DNA of 8,384 bases from an uncultured Coleofasciculus sp. (GCA_902805485.1 CADCTM010000752.1:1-8384), one strand, 5' to 3'; counted from the first letter of the stretch, positions 1 to 6,977 are shown. Notes: a model not told the origin generated them from the sequence alone. Program-made: numbers and translations.

Positions 1-7
1 GGGAATA

Positions 8-80
8 GTCATTAGTCATGGGTCATTAGTTAAAGATTTACAGATAACTGACAAATGACACAAGACGAATGATAACTGAC
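8..80. repeat. heptanucleotide tandem-repeat array with inverted halves
   Basis: Three 7-bp units lie head to tail: GTCATTA (8-14), GTCATGG (15-21), GTCATTA (22-28). After a short spacer, five units in the opposite orientation keep exact 7-bp register: AACTGAC (46-52), AAATGAC (53-59), ACAAGAC (60-66), GAATGAT (67-73) and AACTGAC (74-80); TAATGAC is the reverse complement of GTCATTA. The two halves could pair imperfectly into a stem in the leader of the next gene. Short tandemly repeated heptamers between genes are known from filamentous cyanobacteria. No function can be read from the sequence. Confidence 0.75.
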
Positions 81-103
81 AAAAAAAGAAGGATTTAGTG
101 CTG

Positions 104-1720
104 ATGAGTAAGACGGTAGACACCCGTATTCAGGAAGTGACAGTGTACGACGATCGAGCGCTGGTGACGCGCCGTGGCATCGTACAACTATCTGGAAATG
201 AACATGAACTGGTTATTGCCCATCTGCCTGTGACACTGGTGAGTGAGTCGGTACGGGTAGGGGGTACAGGGAGCGCTGTGCAATTATTAGGGGTAAGGAC
301 AGAGCGTATTTATACGACAGAAGCGATCGCTCATCGAGTCTCTGAACTTAATCAGTCAATTAGTTCAGTTGAAGATGAAAAACGCCTAATTCAAGACGAA
401 CTAACTCTGCTGAATCTGCAACGCAATTTCATTAAAAGTTTAAATACTCAGTACCTTGAAAGGTTGGCGCGGTTTCCTAACCCTGAACAGATGAATCTGG
501 AGGAAATTCGGAAATTGCTGGATTTTGTCGGACAGCAGTATGGCGAGTTTTCACTAGCAATTGCTGGGCGGGAAAAACAACAGCAAAAACTCGATCAGCA
601 ATTACAAGCATTGCACCAACAGTTACAGCAGATTTCTATACCCCACCCCCAAGAAAGCTTTAACATTATTATCAGTTTAGAAGCCTCTGAAGCGGGAGAG
701 TTTAAGCTAGAGGCATCTTATATTGTCAACGAAGCGAGTTGGAAACCACTATACGATTTACGCTTTTCAACAACTAGCCAAATTATCAACATCAGCTACT
801 TAGCAGAAGTTAAACAAAGCACTGGTGAAGATTGGTTGGATGTCGCTTTAACTCTTTCTACAGCTAAACCTGGGCTTGGCAGTTTACCACCAAAATTAAC
901 ACCATGGTATGTGGATATACAACAGCCAAATTATTCATTACAACGGAGAATGAGGAGCAGGGCGGAACCGTCTTCAATGCAGGAAGAAATGGCAGGGATG
1001 CCGTTTGCAGGCATGACACCGGCTCTCGAAGAAAAGGCGATTTGGAGTGCGGAAGGAGAGCAATTAAAAGCCCGAATTGCCACCGCAGAAGTCCATAAAC
1101 AGGGAGGAGTAGTTACCTTTGCCGTAAGCAGTGGTGGCAACATCGAGAGTGATGGTACACCCCATAAAACGACAATATTTAATGATGACTATCCTTACCA
1201 AGCTGAGTATATTTCAATGCCTCGTCTTGTAAGTATGGCTTATTTGCAGACGACTATTACAAATCCTCTTACCGGAGTAACGTTATTACCCGGAAATGCG
1301 AATATCTTCCGCGATTACACCTTTGTTGGAACTACCGAATTAGAGAACATTGCACCAGGGCAAGAATTTAAGGTCAATTTGGGTATTGACGAAGGGTTGA
1401 AAATTGAACGAGATTTAGTAGAACGTCAGGTTGATAAAAAGCTAATTGGGAATAATCGACGTACTACCTATGCTTATCGATTGGTGATTACAAATTTAAG
1501 CGATCGCATGGCTGTATTAACATTAACAGAACAACTGCCAGTCAGCCGCAACGAACTAGTCAAAGTCCGTCTCAGTCGCTCCAACCCGCAAATTCAAATG
1601 GGTGATTTAGGATTATTAGAATGGTCGCTCACTTTAGAACCTAACTCGGCTCAAGAACTATACTATCAATTCACCGTTGAGCAACCACCTGATTTGACTG
1701 TTTTTGGTTTGGATATTTAA
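104..1720 (+). CDS. MuiA-type DUF4140/DUF4139 domain protein
   Basis: This protein of about 538 residues has the layout of the family annotated as mucoidy inhibitor MuiA. An N-terminal beta-rich DUF4140-like part (about residues 5-75) comes first. A long Gln/Leu-rich coiled coil follows (about 75-180, with QQQKLDQQLQ-type stretches). The DUF4139 domain then runs to the end, with typical WKPLYDLR and EDWLDVALTLSTAKP motifs and an NNRRTTYAYRL strand near residue 450. A Met/Glu/Pro-rich linker (about 285-325) interrupts the C-terminal domain. There is no signal peptide or membrane segment, so it is probably cytoplasmic. The molecular function of the family is poorly known; the name comes from a mucoidy phenotype. 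The ATG at 104 is chosen because the GAAGGA at 88-93 sits 10 nt upstream; a GTG at 98 would add two residues at only 4 nt spacing. One HIP1 site lies at each end of the gene. It probably forms a transcription unit with the hydrolase 3 nt downstream. Confidence 0.88.
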   Translation: MSKTVDTRIQEVTVYDDRALVTRRGIVQLSGNEHELVIAHLPVTLVSESVRVGGTGSAVQLLGVRTERIYTTEAIAHRVSELNQSISSVEDEKRLIQDELTLLNLQRNFIKSLNTQYLERLARFPNPEQMNLEEIRKLLDFVGQQYGEFSLAIAGREKQQQKLDQQLQALHQQLQQISIPHPQESFNIIISLEASEAGEFKLEASYIVNEASWKPLYDLRFSTTSQIINISYLAEVKQSTGEDWLDVALTLSTAKPGLGSLPPKLTPWYVDIQQPNYSLQRRMRSRAEPSSMQEEMAGMPFAGMTPALEEKAIWSAEGEQLKARIATAEVHKQGGVVTFAVSSGGNIESDGTPHKTTIFNDDYPYQAEYISMPRLVSMAYLQTTITNPLTGVTLLPGNANIFRDYTFVGTTELENIAPGQEFKVNLGIDEGLKIERDLVERQVDKKLIGNNRRTTYAYRLVITNLSDRMAVLTLTEQLPVSRNELVKVRLSRSNPQIQMGDLGLLEWSLTLEPNSAQELYYQFTVEQPPDLTVFGLDI

Positions 1721-1723
1721 GTA

Positions 1724-2776
1724 ATGAACAGGCAAACCACTCCGCAACTGACAATTCCTAACCACTTCGATATTGCCAAAGTCGGCGAAGTTTGGCGCGT
1801 CCCCTATCAAGATAGAGCAATTGAGGCGAAGGATTGGGCAAAACAGCATAATATTCAACCAGCATCTGAAGATAAAAGCCGTATTTGCCTATTATTAATC
1901 GATGTTCAAAATACCTTTTGTATTCCCAATTTTGAATTATTTGTTGGTGGCACAACCGGAACAGGTGCGGTGGATGATAATGTGCGATTGTGTGAATTTA
2001 TTTATCGAAATTTAGGAGTAATTACCCAAATTGTCCCGACGCTGGACACCCATACAGCGATGCAGATTTTTCATCCAATTTTTTGGATCAACGAAGTTGG
2101 AGAACATCCCACACCTGCTGCTACTAATATCACCCCAGAAGACATCCTACAAGGCAGATGGAAGGTCAATCCTGCCGTTGTAAATGTCATTAATGAGGGG
2201 GACTATCAAGCCTTAGAAAAACACGCCATACATTACGTCAACCAACTTAGTGGGGCTGGTAAATATCCCCTCACAATTTGGCCGTATCATTCCATGTTAG
2301 GGGGAATTGGTCATGCCTTAGTTTCGGCAGTGGAAGAGGCGCTGTTTTTCCATGGTATCGCCCGCAATAGTCAACCTCGTTATGAAATTAAAGGCAATAA
2401 TCCATTAACAGAAAACTATTCTATCCTTCGCCCGGAAGTTTTGGAAGGAGTGAATGGCAGTCCAATCGCTCAAAATAATTCAAACTTAATTCAAGCGCTA
2501 CTAGAATTCGATGCAGTCATTATTGCCGGACAAGCAAAAAGTCATTGTGTTGCCTGGACAATTGCCGACTTATTAACAGAAATCCAGCTCAAAGATGCCA
2601 ATCTCGCCCAAAAAATATATCTCCTAGAAGATTGCACATCACCTGTTGTTGTTCCTGGAATCGTAGACTACACAACACAAGCAGAAGAAGCCTTCGAGCG
2701 ATTTGCCGCTGCCGGAATGCACCGAGTTAAATCCACTCAACCCCTAGACACTTGGCGAGATTTTCCCCAATCATAA
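1724..2776 (+). CDS. isochorismatase-family cysteine hydrolase, nicotinamidase-like
   Basis: This is an alpha/beta cysteine hydrolase of the isochorismatase superfamily. The catalytic triad can be assigned by motif: Asp60 in LLLIDVQNTF, Lys223 in YEIKGNNPLTENYS, and nucleophile Cys275 in GQAKSHCVAWT. Metal-binding residues of nicotinamidases also appear: D108-T-H110, His117, and His189 in WPYHS, where classical nicotinamidases have WPxH. This favours hydrolysis of nicotinamide or a similar amide over isochorismate, but the substrate is inferred. At 350 residues it is much longer than the usual 180-220. The excess is an N-terminal extension of about 50 residues plus insertions between the DxH and WPxH motifs (about 120-180) and before Cys275. 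It starts 3 nt after the MuiA-type gene with no Shine-Dalgarno sequence, which suggests translational coupling. No signal peptide is seen, so it should be cytoplasmic. It ends 37 nt from the convergent kinase gene, with no clear hairpin between them. Confidence 0.88.
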   Translation: MNRQTTPQLTIPNHFDIAKVGEVWRVPYQDRAIEAKDWAKQHNIQPASEDKSRICLLLIDVQNTFCIPNFELFVGGTTGTGAVDDNVRLCEFIYRNLGVITQIVPTLDTHTAMQIFHPIFWINEVGEHPTPAATNITPEDILQGRWKVNPAVVNVINEGDYQALEKHAIHYVNQLSGAGKYPLTIWPYHSMLGGIGHALVSAVEEALFFHGIARNSQPRYEIKGNNPLTENYSILRPEVLEGVNGSPIAQNNSNLIQALLEFDAVIIAGQAKSHCVAWTIADLLTEIQLKDANLAQKIYLLEDCTSPVVVPGIVDYTTQAEEAFERFAAAGMHRVKSTQPLDTWRDFPQS

Positions 2777-2813
2777 AAATAACAACCCACCAACAGCACA
2801 TCCGCTAAATCCG

Positions 2814-4652
2814 TTACGTAATCCGCTGCCAAATCTTGATTGTTTGATCAGCACTACTACTGACTAAAACCGTCCCATCCAAACTAAAAACGACAGAAGA
2901 AACTGTGCTGCTATGACCCCTCAGAGTAGTTAATTCCCGCCCTGTTTCCAACTGCCAAAGTTTGATTGTTTTGTCATCGCTACCACTGGCAAGAATCTGC
3001 CCATCCCCACTAAAGGCAATGGCATGAACAGAACTCTTATGACCCGTAAAATTATGCAGTGCCCAACCCGTACTAACCTGCCAAATTTTAATCGTTTTGT
3101 CAGCGCTACCACTGGCAAGAATTTGCCCATCTGGACTAAAAGCAACAGCACGAATCCAGTTAGTATGACCCGTAAAGCTACGTAATTCCTTCCCTGTACC
3201 AACCTGCCAAATTTTAATCGTTTTGTCAGCGCTACCACTGGCAAGAGTTTGTCCTTTGGGATTAAAAGCAACAGCAAGCACTGAGTCAGAATGTCCAGAA
3301 AACCAGCCGGCAATTGTGCGAAACTCAAGCCTTGTACTAACTCGCCATAGCTTAATTGTCTTATCCTCGCTACCACTAGCAAGAATTTGCCCATCTGAAT
3401 TAAAAGCAACAGCACAAATGCGATCGCTATGACCCGTCATCGTACCAAGTTCCTGCCCTGTACTCAACTGCCAAAGCTTGATTGTCTTATCCTCACTACC
3501 ACTAGCAAGAATCTGTCCATCTGGACTAATCGCCAAAGCAATAACGGCACTAGTATGACCCCAAAGAGTGCGAAGTTTCTCGCCTGTACTCAACTTCCAC
3601 AGTCCAATCGTCTGATCCTTACTGCCACCAATAAGAATTTGCCCATCTGGAGTAAGGACAACTGAGACGTTAGATCTTTTAAAAGTACTTATACAGCGCC
3701 AATTTTGAATTGACAATTGTGATAATTCAGCAAGTGGTGCAGACGTAACCGTTGCTGGTTGACTCAAATCTTTCAGGATCGCTGCTGCCTCTTGATAGCG
3801 CCGACTAATTGCCGATTCCAACATTTTGTCCAAAACTTGACCCAGTTGCTTACTAACAGGAGTTGCCAAATAATCCCGCCAGATCCACGTTGCCTCACTG
3901 AAAGAATACAAGTCAAACGGTTCAGCCTGGGTCAACAAATGAATACAAGTAACACCTAAACTATACAAATCGCTGGAAAAAACCGCTTTCCCGCCCGCTT
4001 GTTCCGGTGCCGCATAGCCGGCAGAACCAATAACTGTCCCTGTTTTCGCCAAGGCAGTTCCTGTTACTAATTTCGCGGCACCAAAATCAACAAGAACTAG
4101 TTGACCCGCCCTCGTCCCCCCTTGGGAAGGGTAAGGACGACAAATAATATTTTCTGGCTTGATATCGCGGTGAATGACGTTGTAAGAATGAATGAATTCA
4201 ATTACAGGTAACAAACTATTAAGCAAGTCCCTGAGTTGCGCTTCCCGGTAAGGCCCTTCTGCTTCCAGCACTTGAGCGAGATTTTGTCCATCAATATACT
4301 CTTGCACCAAATACTGCTGCCCATCTTGGATAAAATAATCCAACAGTTCAGGAATTTGGGGATGTTTGCCTAATTCATCCAGACGCGCGGCTTCTTGTTC
4401 AAATAGTTCTGCTGCTTTCTGAATATTACTCGTGCCTTGTGCCTGAGGGAAAAACTGCTTGATGACGCAGCGGGGTTTTTCTGGTTTGTCCTCATCCACG
4501 GCTAAAAAAGTTCTGCCAAATCCGCCTTGACCAATTAGTTTAAGGGCGCGGTAGTGTTCTTTAAGTAATAACTTTGTGCCGCAATTTTGGCAAAATTTTG
4601 TCCCCGTTGGGTTCTGTGGCTTCTGGCAATTGAAATTAAGGCAGTAGCTCAT
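2814..4652 (-). CDS. Ser/Thr protein kinase with zinc ribbon and seven WD40 repeats
   Basis: This 612-residue protein has three parts. An N-terminal zinc ribbon carries Cys4, Cys9, Cys21 and Cys24. A complete Hanks-type kinase domain spans about 34-300: GQGGFG loop 41-46, Lys65 in VIKQF, a likely alpha-C Glu near 87, HRDIKPEN 161-168, DFG 189-191 and APE 215-217. Seven WD40 repeats (about 328-612) are enough for one closed propeller. All catalytic residues are present, so it should phosphorylate Ser/Thr on partners probably recruited by the propeller. No transmembrane segment is visible. Repeat 3 has a four-residue insertion. An open frame continues 42 codons upstream to 4778, but MSYCLNFNCQ is the natural zinc-ribbon start, and the extension is antisense to a DUF2382 gene remnant; the ATG at 4652 is therefore preferred although it has no clear ribosome-binding site. 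Such kinase-WD40 fusions are characteristic of cyanobacteria. The target is unknown. Confidence 0.93.
   Translation of the reverse strand: MSYCLNFNCQKPQNPTGTKFCQNCGTKLLLKEHYRALKLIGQGGFGRTFLAVDEDKPEKPRCVIKQFFPQAQGTSNIQKAAELFEQEAARLDELGKHPQIPELLDYFIQDGQQYLVQEYIDGQNLAQVLEAEGPYREAQLRDLLNSLLPVIEFIHSYNVIHRDIKPENIICRPYPSQGGTRAGQLVLVDFGAAKLVTGTALAKTGTVIGSAGYAAPEQAGGKAVFSSDLYSLGVTCIHLLTQAEPFDLYSFSEATWIWRDYLATPVSKQLGQVLDKMLESAISRRYQEAAAILKDLSQPATVTSAPLAELSQLSIQNWRCISTFKRSNVSVVLTPDGQILIGGSKDQTIGLWKLSTGEKLRTLWGHTSAVIALAISPDGQILASGSEDKTIKLWQLSTGQELGTMTGHSDRICAVAFNSDGQILASGSEDKTIKLWRVSTRLEFRTIAGWFSGHSDSVLAVAFNPKGQTLASGSADKTIKIWQVGTGKELRSFTGHTNWIRAVAFSPDGQILASGSADKTIKIWQVSTGWALHNFTGHKSSVHAIAFSGDGQILASGSDDKTIKLWQLETGRELTTLRGHSSTVSSVVFSLDGTVLVSSSADQTIKIWQRIT
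2817..3671 (-). repeat. 126-bp direct repeats encoding WD40 units
   Basis: The 3' part of the kinase gene is built of seven units of about 42 codons. Each has the pattern F-x-P-D-G-Q-x-L-A-S-G-S-x-D-K-T-I-K-x-W and ends in GH. Two neighbouring units share a 46-nt stretch with no mismatch (3075-3120 and 3201-3246), exactly 126 bp apart. The array is therefore a likely substrate for unit gain, loss or gene conversion. Confidence 0.9.
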
Positions 4653-4750
4653 TGAGGACGGCAACTGGGGACTTTTCTCTATTTTGGCGTTAAGTTGCTC
4701 GATGACAGGCTTCTGGATTTTCGGTAAGCAAGTATTGCTACCAGTGGGGT

Positions 4751-4951
4751 GTTGCCTTCCATGAAGGGGAAGTCGCACCTATGGAAGTCTACGAAGAGAC
4801 GGCTAACATTCAAAAGAAAGCCTTTGTCCGTGAGGAAGTCAATGTCAGGAAAGAAGTAACGCAGGACACGGTTAAAACATCTGAACAAATTCGTCGAGAA
4901 GAGCTAGATGTGGATACCAAAGGTCAATCCGTTGTGGATAAAAAGGTCTGA
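4751..4951 (+). pseudogene. 3' remnant of a DUF2382 (YsnF/AvaK-type) stress protein gene
   Basis: The plus frame ending at the TGA 4949-4951 encodes a typical end of a DUF2382 domain: VAFHEGEVAPMEVYEETA, then FVREEVNVRKEV, then IRREELDVDTKG and a short KKV tail. The repeated charged valine-rich strands are the hallmark of this family, which in cyanobacteria is linked to desiccation and general stress. Only about 67 codons remain. Upstream the frame loses family character near 4740 and meets a stop at 4703, so most of the domain and its start are missing. An internal ATG at 4781 could give a 56-residue peptide, but it has only a distant purine-rich stretch. The break lies within about 100 nt of the start of the divergent kinase gene, pointing to a deletion or rearrangement there. 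Confidence 0.75.
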
Positions 4952-5277
4952 TAGCAATTAAGTTTAGGCTTCCAGGATTTGAATTTTTGAAACTACCTAC
5001 TGGCAAAGCTGGGACGCGATTACTTGCGCGGGAGAGCCTTTGCATTAGCGTTAGCGACAGCGGGCGCAGCGTCAGCGAGTAAGCGAGACGAAATCTAGCA
5101 TAGTGCGTAAGCAGCCAAGCGCAAATCGCGTCCCGCGCAAGCAAGCTAGCAGGAGTATTTCGCTCTCTAGCTAGAGACATATTTGGTTAGCCTTCCTATA
5201 GTCTGAGACGCAGCAGACACCTGCGACTTTTGATTCTACCCTTCCTGGAACCAGAAAGACCCATGAGGATTACCAGT
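4952..5277. other. 326-nt gap without a gene, partly repeats
   Basis: No credible coding frame is seen on either strand between the DUF2382 remnant and the antiporter fragment. The gap holds the GC-rich repeat cluster (5011-5141) and a perfect 14-bp palindrome, TCTCTAGCTAGAGA (5164-5177). The remainder (5178-5262) is unremarkable leader-like DNA. A GAGGA (5265-5269) serves the antiporter ATG at 5278. No promoter could be assigned with confidence. Confidence 0.6.
5011..5141. repeat. GC-rich interspersed repeat cluster with permuted inverted arms
   Basis: GGGACGCGATT (5011-5021) and CTTGCGCGGGA (5023-5033) both recur as perfect reverse complements at 5124-5134 and 5131-5141. In the right copy they overlap and fuse, so the two arms are circular permutations of one unit of about 19 bp. 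Between the arms, 5042-5077 is a six-base-periodic run of GCGNNA/GCAGCG-type units (GCGTTA, GCGACA and relatives). This resembles the dispersed small repeats common between cyanobacterial genes. A minus-strand open frame across it is best explained by the repeat. Confidence 0.65.
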
Positions 5278-5508
5278 ATGAGCCAGCTAAGCTCAAGTGA
5301 AATAAACATAGCCCTGTTGTCCTTGGGTGGGCTAGTTCTAGGGCTGGGGTTGCTCTCTGGCTTTCTCAAAAAACGTCTTTTTCTCTCAGACCCGATTGTT
5401 GCCCTGCTGCTTGGAGTGCTACTTGGACCATCTGTTCTTAAGTTGATTGACTTGGCTTACTGGGGTAAACCGGAGACAATTTTGGAGCAAGGGGCACGGT
5501 TAGCTTGA
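5278..5508 (+). pseudogene. N-terminal fragment of a cation:proton antiporter
   Basis: The ATG at 5278 follows GAGGA (5265-5269) at 8 nt. It opens 76 codons with two hydrophobic segments (about residues 11-30 and 37-57), the link FLKKRLFLSDPIVALLLG and the motif LLGPSVLKLIDL. The tail ILEQGARL is where CPA-type sodium/proton antiporters continue into their third helix. Full-length members have about 400 residues or more and 10-13 helices. This frame ends at a TGA (5506-5508) inside AGCTT/AAGCT inverted-repeat debris, with no antiporter sequence in any frame beyond. Most of the gene, including the ion-binding helices, is absent, so transport is not expected. Assignment to CPA1 rather than CPA2 is tentative. 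Confidence 0.7.
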
Positions 5509-5575
5509 AGCGAAGCTTGGCTCAGCTTTACAGCAATCGCTTTCTCGCGCAGGCGAGTCAATCAGTAAAAATCTT
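5502..5575 (+). other. repeat debris at the antiporter truncation and channel leader
   Basis: This stretch joins the cut antiporter to the channel gene. AGCTT (5502-5506) is mirrored by AAGCT (5513-5517), and AAGCGA (5508-5513) by TCGCTT (5537-5542). The texture is close to the GC-rich repeats 400 nt upstream. No Shine-Dalgarno sequence is visible before the channel's ATG at 5576. Confidence 0.45.
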
Positions 5576-6382
5576 ATGAGCCATCTGAGTACATCTGAAA
5601 AAAGGGAACTCCAAAAAGAACGAGGCGAGGTTCTGCAACAGCTAGAAGACTGGCTAGAAACACCCATGCTATTGCTCGGCTTTGGGTGGATGGCGTTGTT
5701 GGTCATCGAACTGATCTGGGGCTTAAGTCCCCTGCTTGAAGTTATCAGCAACGCGATTTGGATCGTCTTTGTGCTGGACTTTGCTGTGCGATTCGCTCTG
5801 GCTCCTCACAAACTCGCCTATCTCAAGCAAAACTGGCTAACAGCCCTCTCCCTGCTGTTGCCAGCCTTGCGCGTCTTCCGAATTGGGCGCGTTCTTAGCC
5901 TCTTGAGAGCCACCCGTGGGCTGCGACTGGTGCGGGTTATCAGTTCTCTCAATCGCGGTATGCGATCGCTCAGAGCTAGCATGAGCCGTCGTGGCTTCGG
6001 TTACATCATCGCACTGACGCTGGTGGTAACGCTGGTAGGAGCGGCAGGGATGTATGCATTTGAAAGCACCACCCCTGATGGGCGCGGACTGAAGGACTAT
6101 GGTACTGCACTGTGGTGGACGGCGATGCTGATGACAACAATGGGTTCGGAATACTGGCCGCAGACTCCAGAGGGTAGGGTGCTTTGCCTCATCCTGGCAT
6201 TATACGCCTTTGCTGTTTTTGGCTATGTGACGGCAACACTCGCCACATTCTTTATCGGTCGCGATGCCGACAACGAAGAGGCAGAGGTAGCAGGTGCCAA
6301 ATCCATTACCGCACTCCATGAGGAAATTGCCGCACTGCGGGCTGATATTCAGGCACTTTCCCGTCAGAACCCAGAAGCCTGA
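5576..6382 (+). CDS. voltage-gated-type ion channel with atypical selectivity filter
   Basis: This 268-residue membrane protein has the six-helix plan of voltage-gated cation channels. S1 is about 31-49, S2 about 55-76 and S3 about 85-98. A textbook S4 has Arg at 99, 102, 105, 111, 114, 117 and 120. S5 is about 140-162, the pore loop about 173-197 and S6 about 202-227. The C-terminus (about 233-263) is a charged, probably coiled-coil tail that may help tetramer assembly. The filter region reads M-T-T-M-G-S-E-Y-W-P (186-195), not the TVGYGD of potassium channels, so K+ selectivity cannot be assumed. S3 lacks the usual Asp (it reads NWLTALSLLLP). The start ATG has no clear ribosome-binding site. 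Truncated antiporter and membrane-protein genes flank it, consistent with a former ion-homeostasis cluster. The fold is confident; the conducted ion is unknown. Confidence 0.87.
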   Translation: MSHLSTSEKRELQKERGEVLQQLEDWLETPMLLLGFGWMALLVIELIWGLSPLLEVISNAIWIVFVLDFAVRFALAPHKLAYLKQNWLTALSLLLPALRVFRIGRVLSLLRATRGLRLVRVISSLNRGMRSLRASMSRRGFGYIIALTLVVTLVGAAGMYAFESTTPDGRGLKDYGTALWWTAMLMTTMGSEYWPQTPEGRVLCLILALYAFAVFGYVTATLATFFIGRDADNEEAEVAGAKSITALHEEIAALRADIQALSRQNPEA

Positions 6383-6425
6383 AAACTTTATTCTGGAAGG
6401 CTTTTATCGTAATTCAGGGGTTTAT

Positions 6426-6430
6426 AAGGA
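6426..6430 (+). promoter_or_regulatory. ribosome binding site for the ATG at 6438
   Basis: AAGGA lies 7 nt before an ATG (6438-6440) that is in frame with the DUF2238-like gene. It is among the better Shine-Dalgarno arrangements in this window, which argues that 6438 was the original start even though a TGA follows at 6453. Confidence 0.6.
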
Positions 6431-6437
6431 AAAAGCC

Positions 6438-6977
6438 ATGCTAAGTACCAACTGACGAGGATATCGATTAGCCGCATGGGGCGGGCAATTATTACTTGGG
6501 ATTGCCCTCGTGGTTGCAGTGTTTCAGCGTAACTTTCCGGGTGTATTAACGCTCGCCTGCTTCTTAGCTGCTTCGTTTGCTTTTGTGGCGATTGAACCGC
6601 GGCTGCCAACCTTGTTCGATTTGCTGTTTGTTGTAGCAGCGCTGCTCAATGCAGGAGGCTGGGTCTGGGGACTATTTTATCTACCAGGGCCATACGATGA
6701 GATTACCCATGCTTTTACGACCTTTTCTGTGACGCTGGCGCTGAGTTTTCTGGTGTATGGCTCATTGTTGAGCAGCTTCCGCCACCACCGGATGCTGTAT
6801 GTTTTAGCGATCGCTAGTTTCGGAATTGCGATCGGTGTCCTCTGGGAGATAACTGAATGGCTGCTCCAAGTTATCAATAGCCTTAATGACACGATAATTG
6901 ACCTAATTATGGACAGCATCGGAGCGACGATAGCGGCACTAATGAGCCTGTGGGCGTTGCAAGAGCGCATGTACTGA
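6438..6977 (+). pseudogene. DUF2238-like membrane protein gene, in-frame TGA near start
   Basis: From 6456 the frame is open and encodes an integral membrane protein. Hydrophobic stretches lie around 6480-6530, 6540-6590, 6610-6680, 6705-6770, 6790-6845 and 6910-6965. Acidic and His motifs match DUF2238-type proteins: YDEITHAF (6690-6713), WEITEW (6843-6860) and a DTIIDLIMDSIGA run (6888-6926) with three Asp spaced four apart. The function of the family is unknown. The ATG at 6438 has a good ribosome-binding site but reads M-L-S-T-N then TGA (6453-6455), where CGA (Arg) would restore the frame. The only later usable start is the GTG at 6510, with a weak GGGA 8 nt before it; it would give 155 residues and lose most of the first helix. 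If that start is used, this is a shortened working CDS at 6510-6977. It lies 55 nt after the channel gene and may have been co-transcribed with it. Confidence 0.6.

Noticed and set aside
2777..2813. Bidirectional terminator between convergent genes
   Set aside because: The 37-nt gap is A/C-rich and shows no stem-loop or T-run on either strand.
2930..3415. 161-residue minus-strand frame with an internal repeat pattern
   Set aside because: It is the alternative frame of the 126-bp WD40 DNA repeats, so its periodicity is inherited from the kinase gene.
3223..3959. Plus-strand frames antisense to the kinase gene
   Set aside because: They are shadows of the WD40 and kinase coding sequence with repeated low-information peptides and no start signals.
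4653..4778. 42-codon N-terminal extension of the kinase
   Set aside because: It is antisense to the DUF2382 remnant, has no kinase or zinc-ribbon character, and the family starts at the MSYC zinc ribbon.
5011..5141. CRISPR array or transfer RNA in the repeat-rich gap
   Set aside because: Repeats are too short, permuted and without regular spacers, and no cloverleaf or TTCGA-type arm is visible.
4872..5180. 102-residue minus-strand open frame
   Set aside because: It runs through the GC-rich repeat cluster and antisense to the DUF2382 remnant; its composition reflects the repeat, not a protein family.
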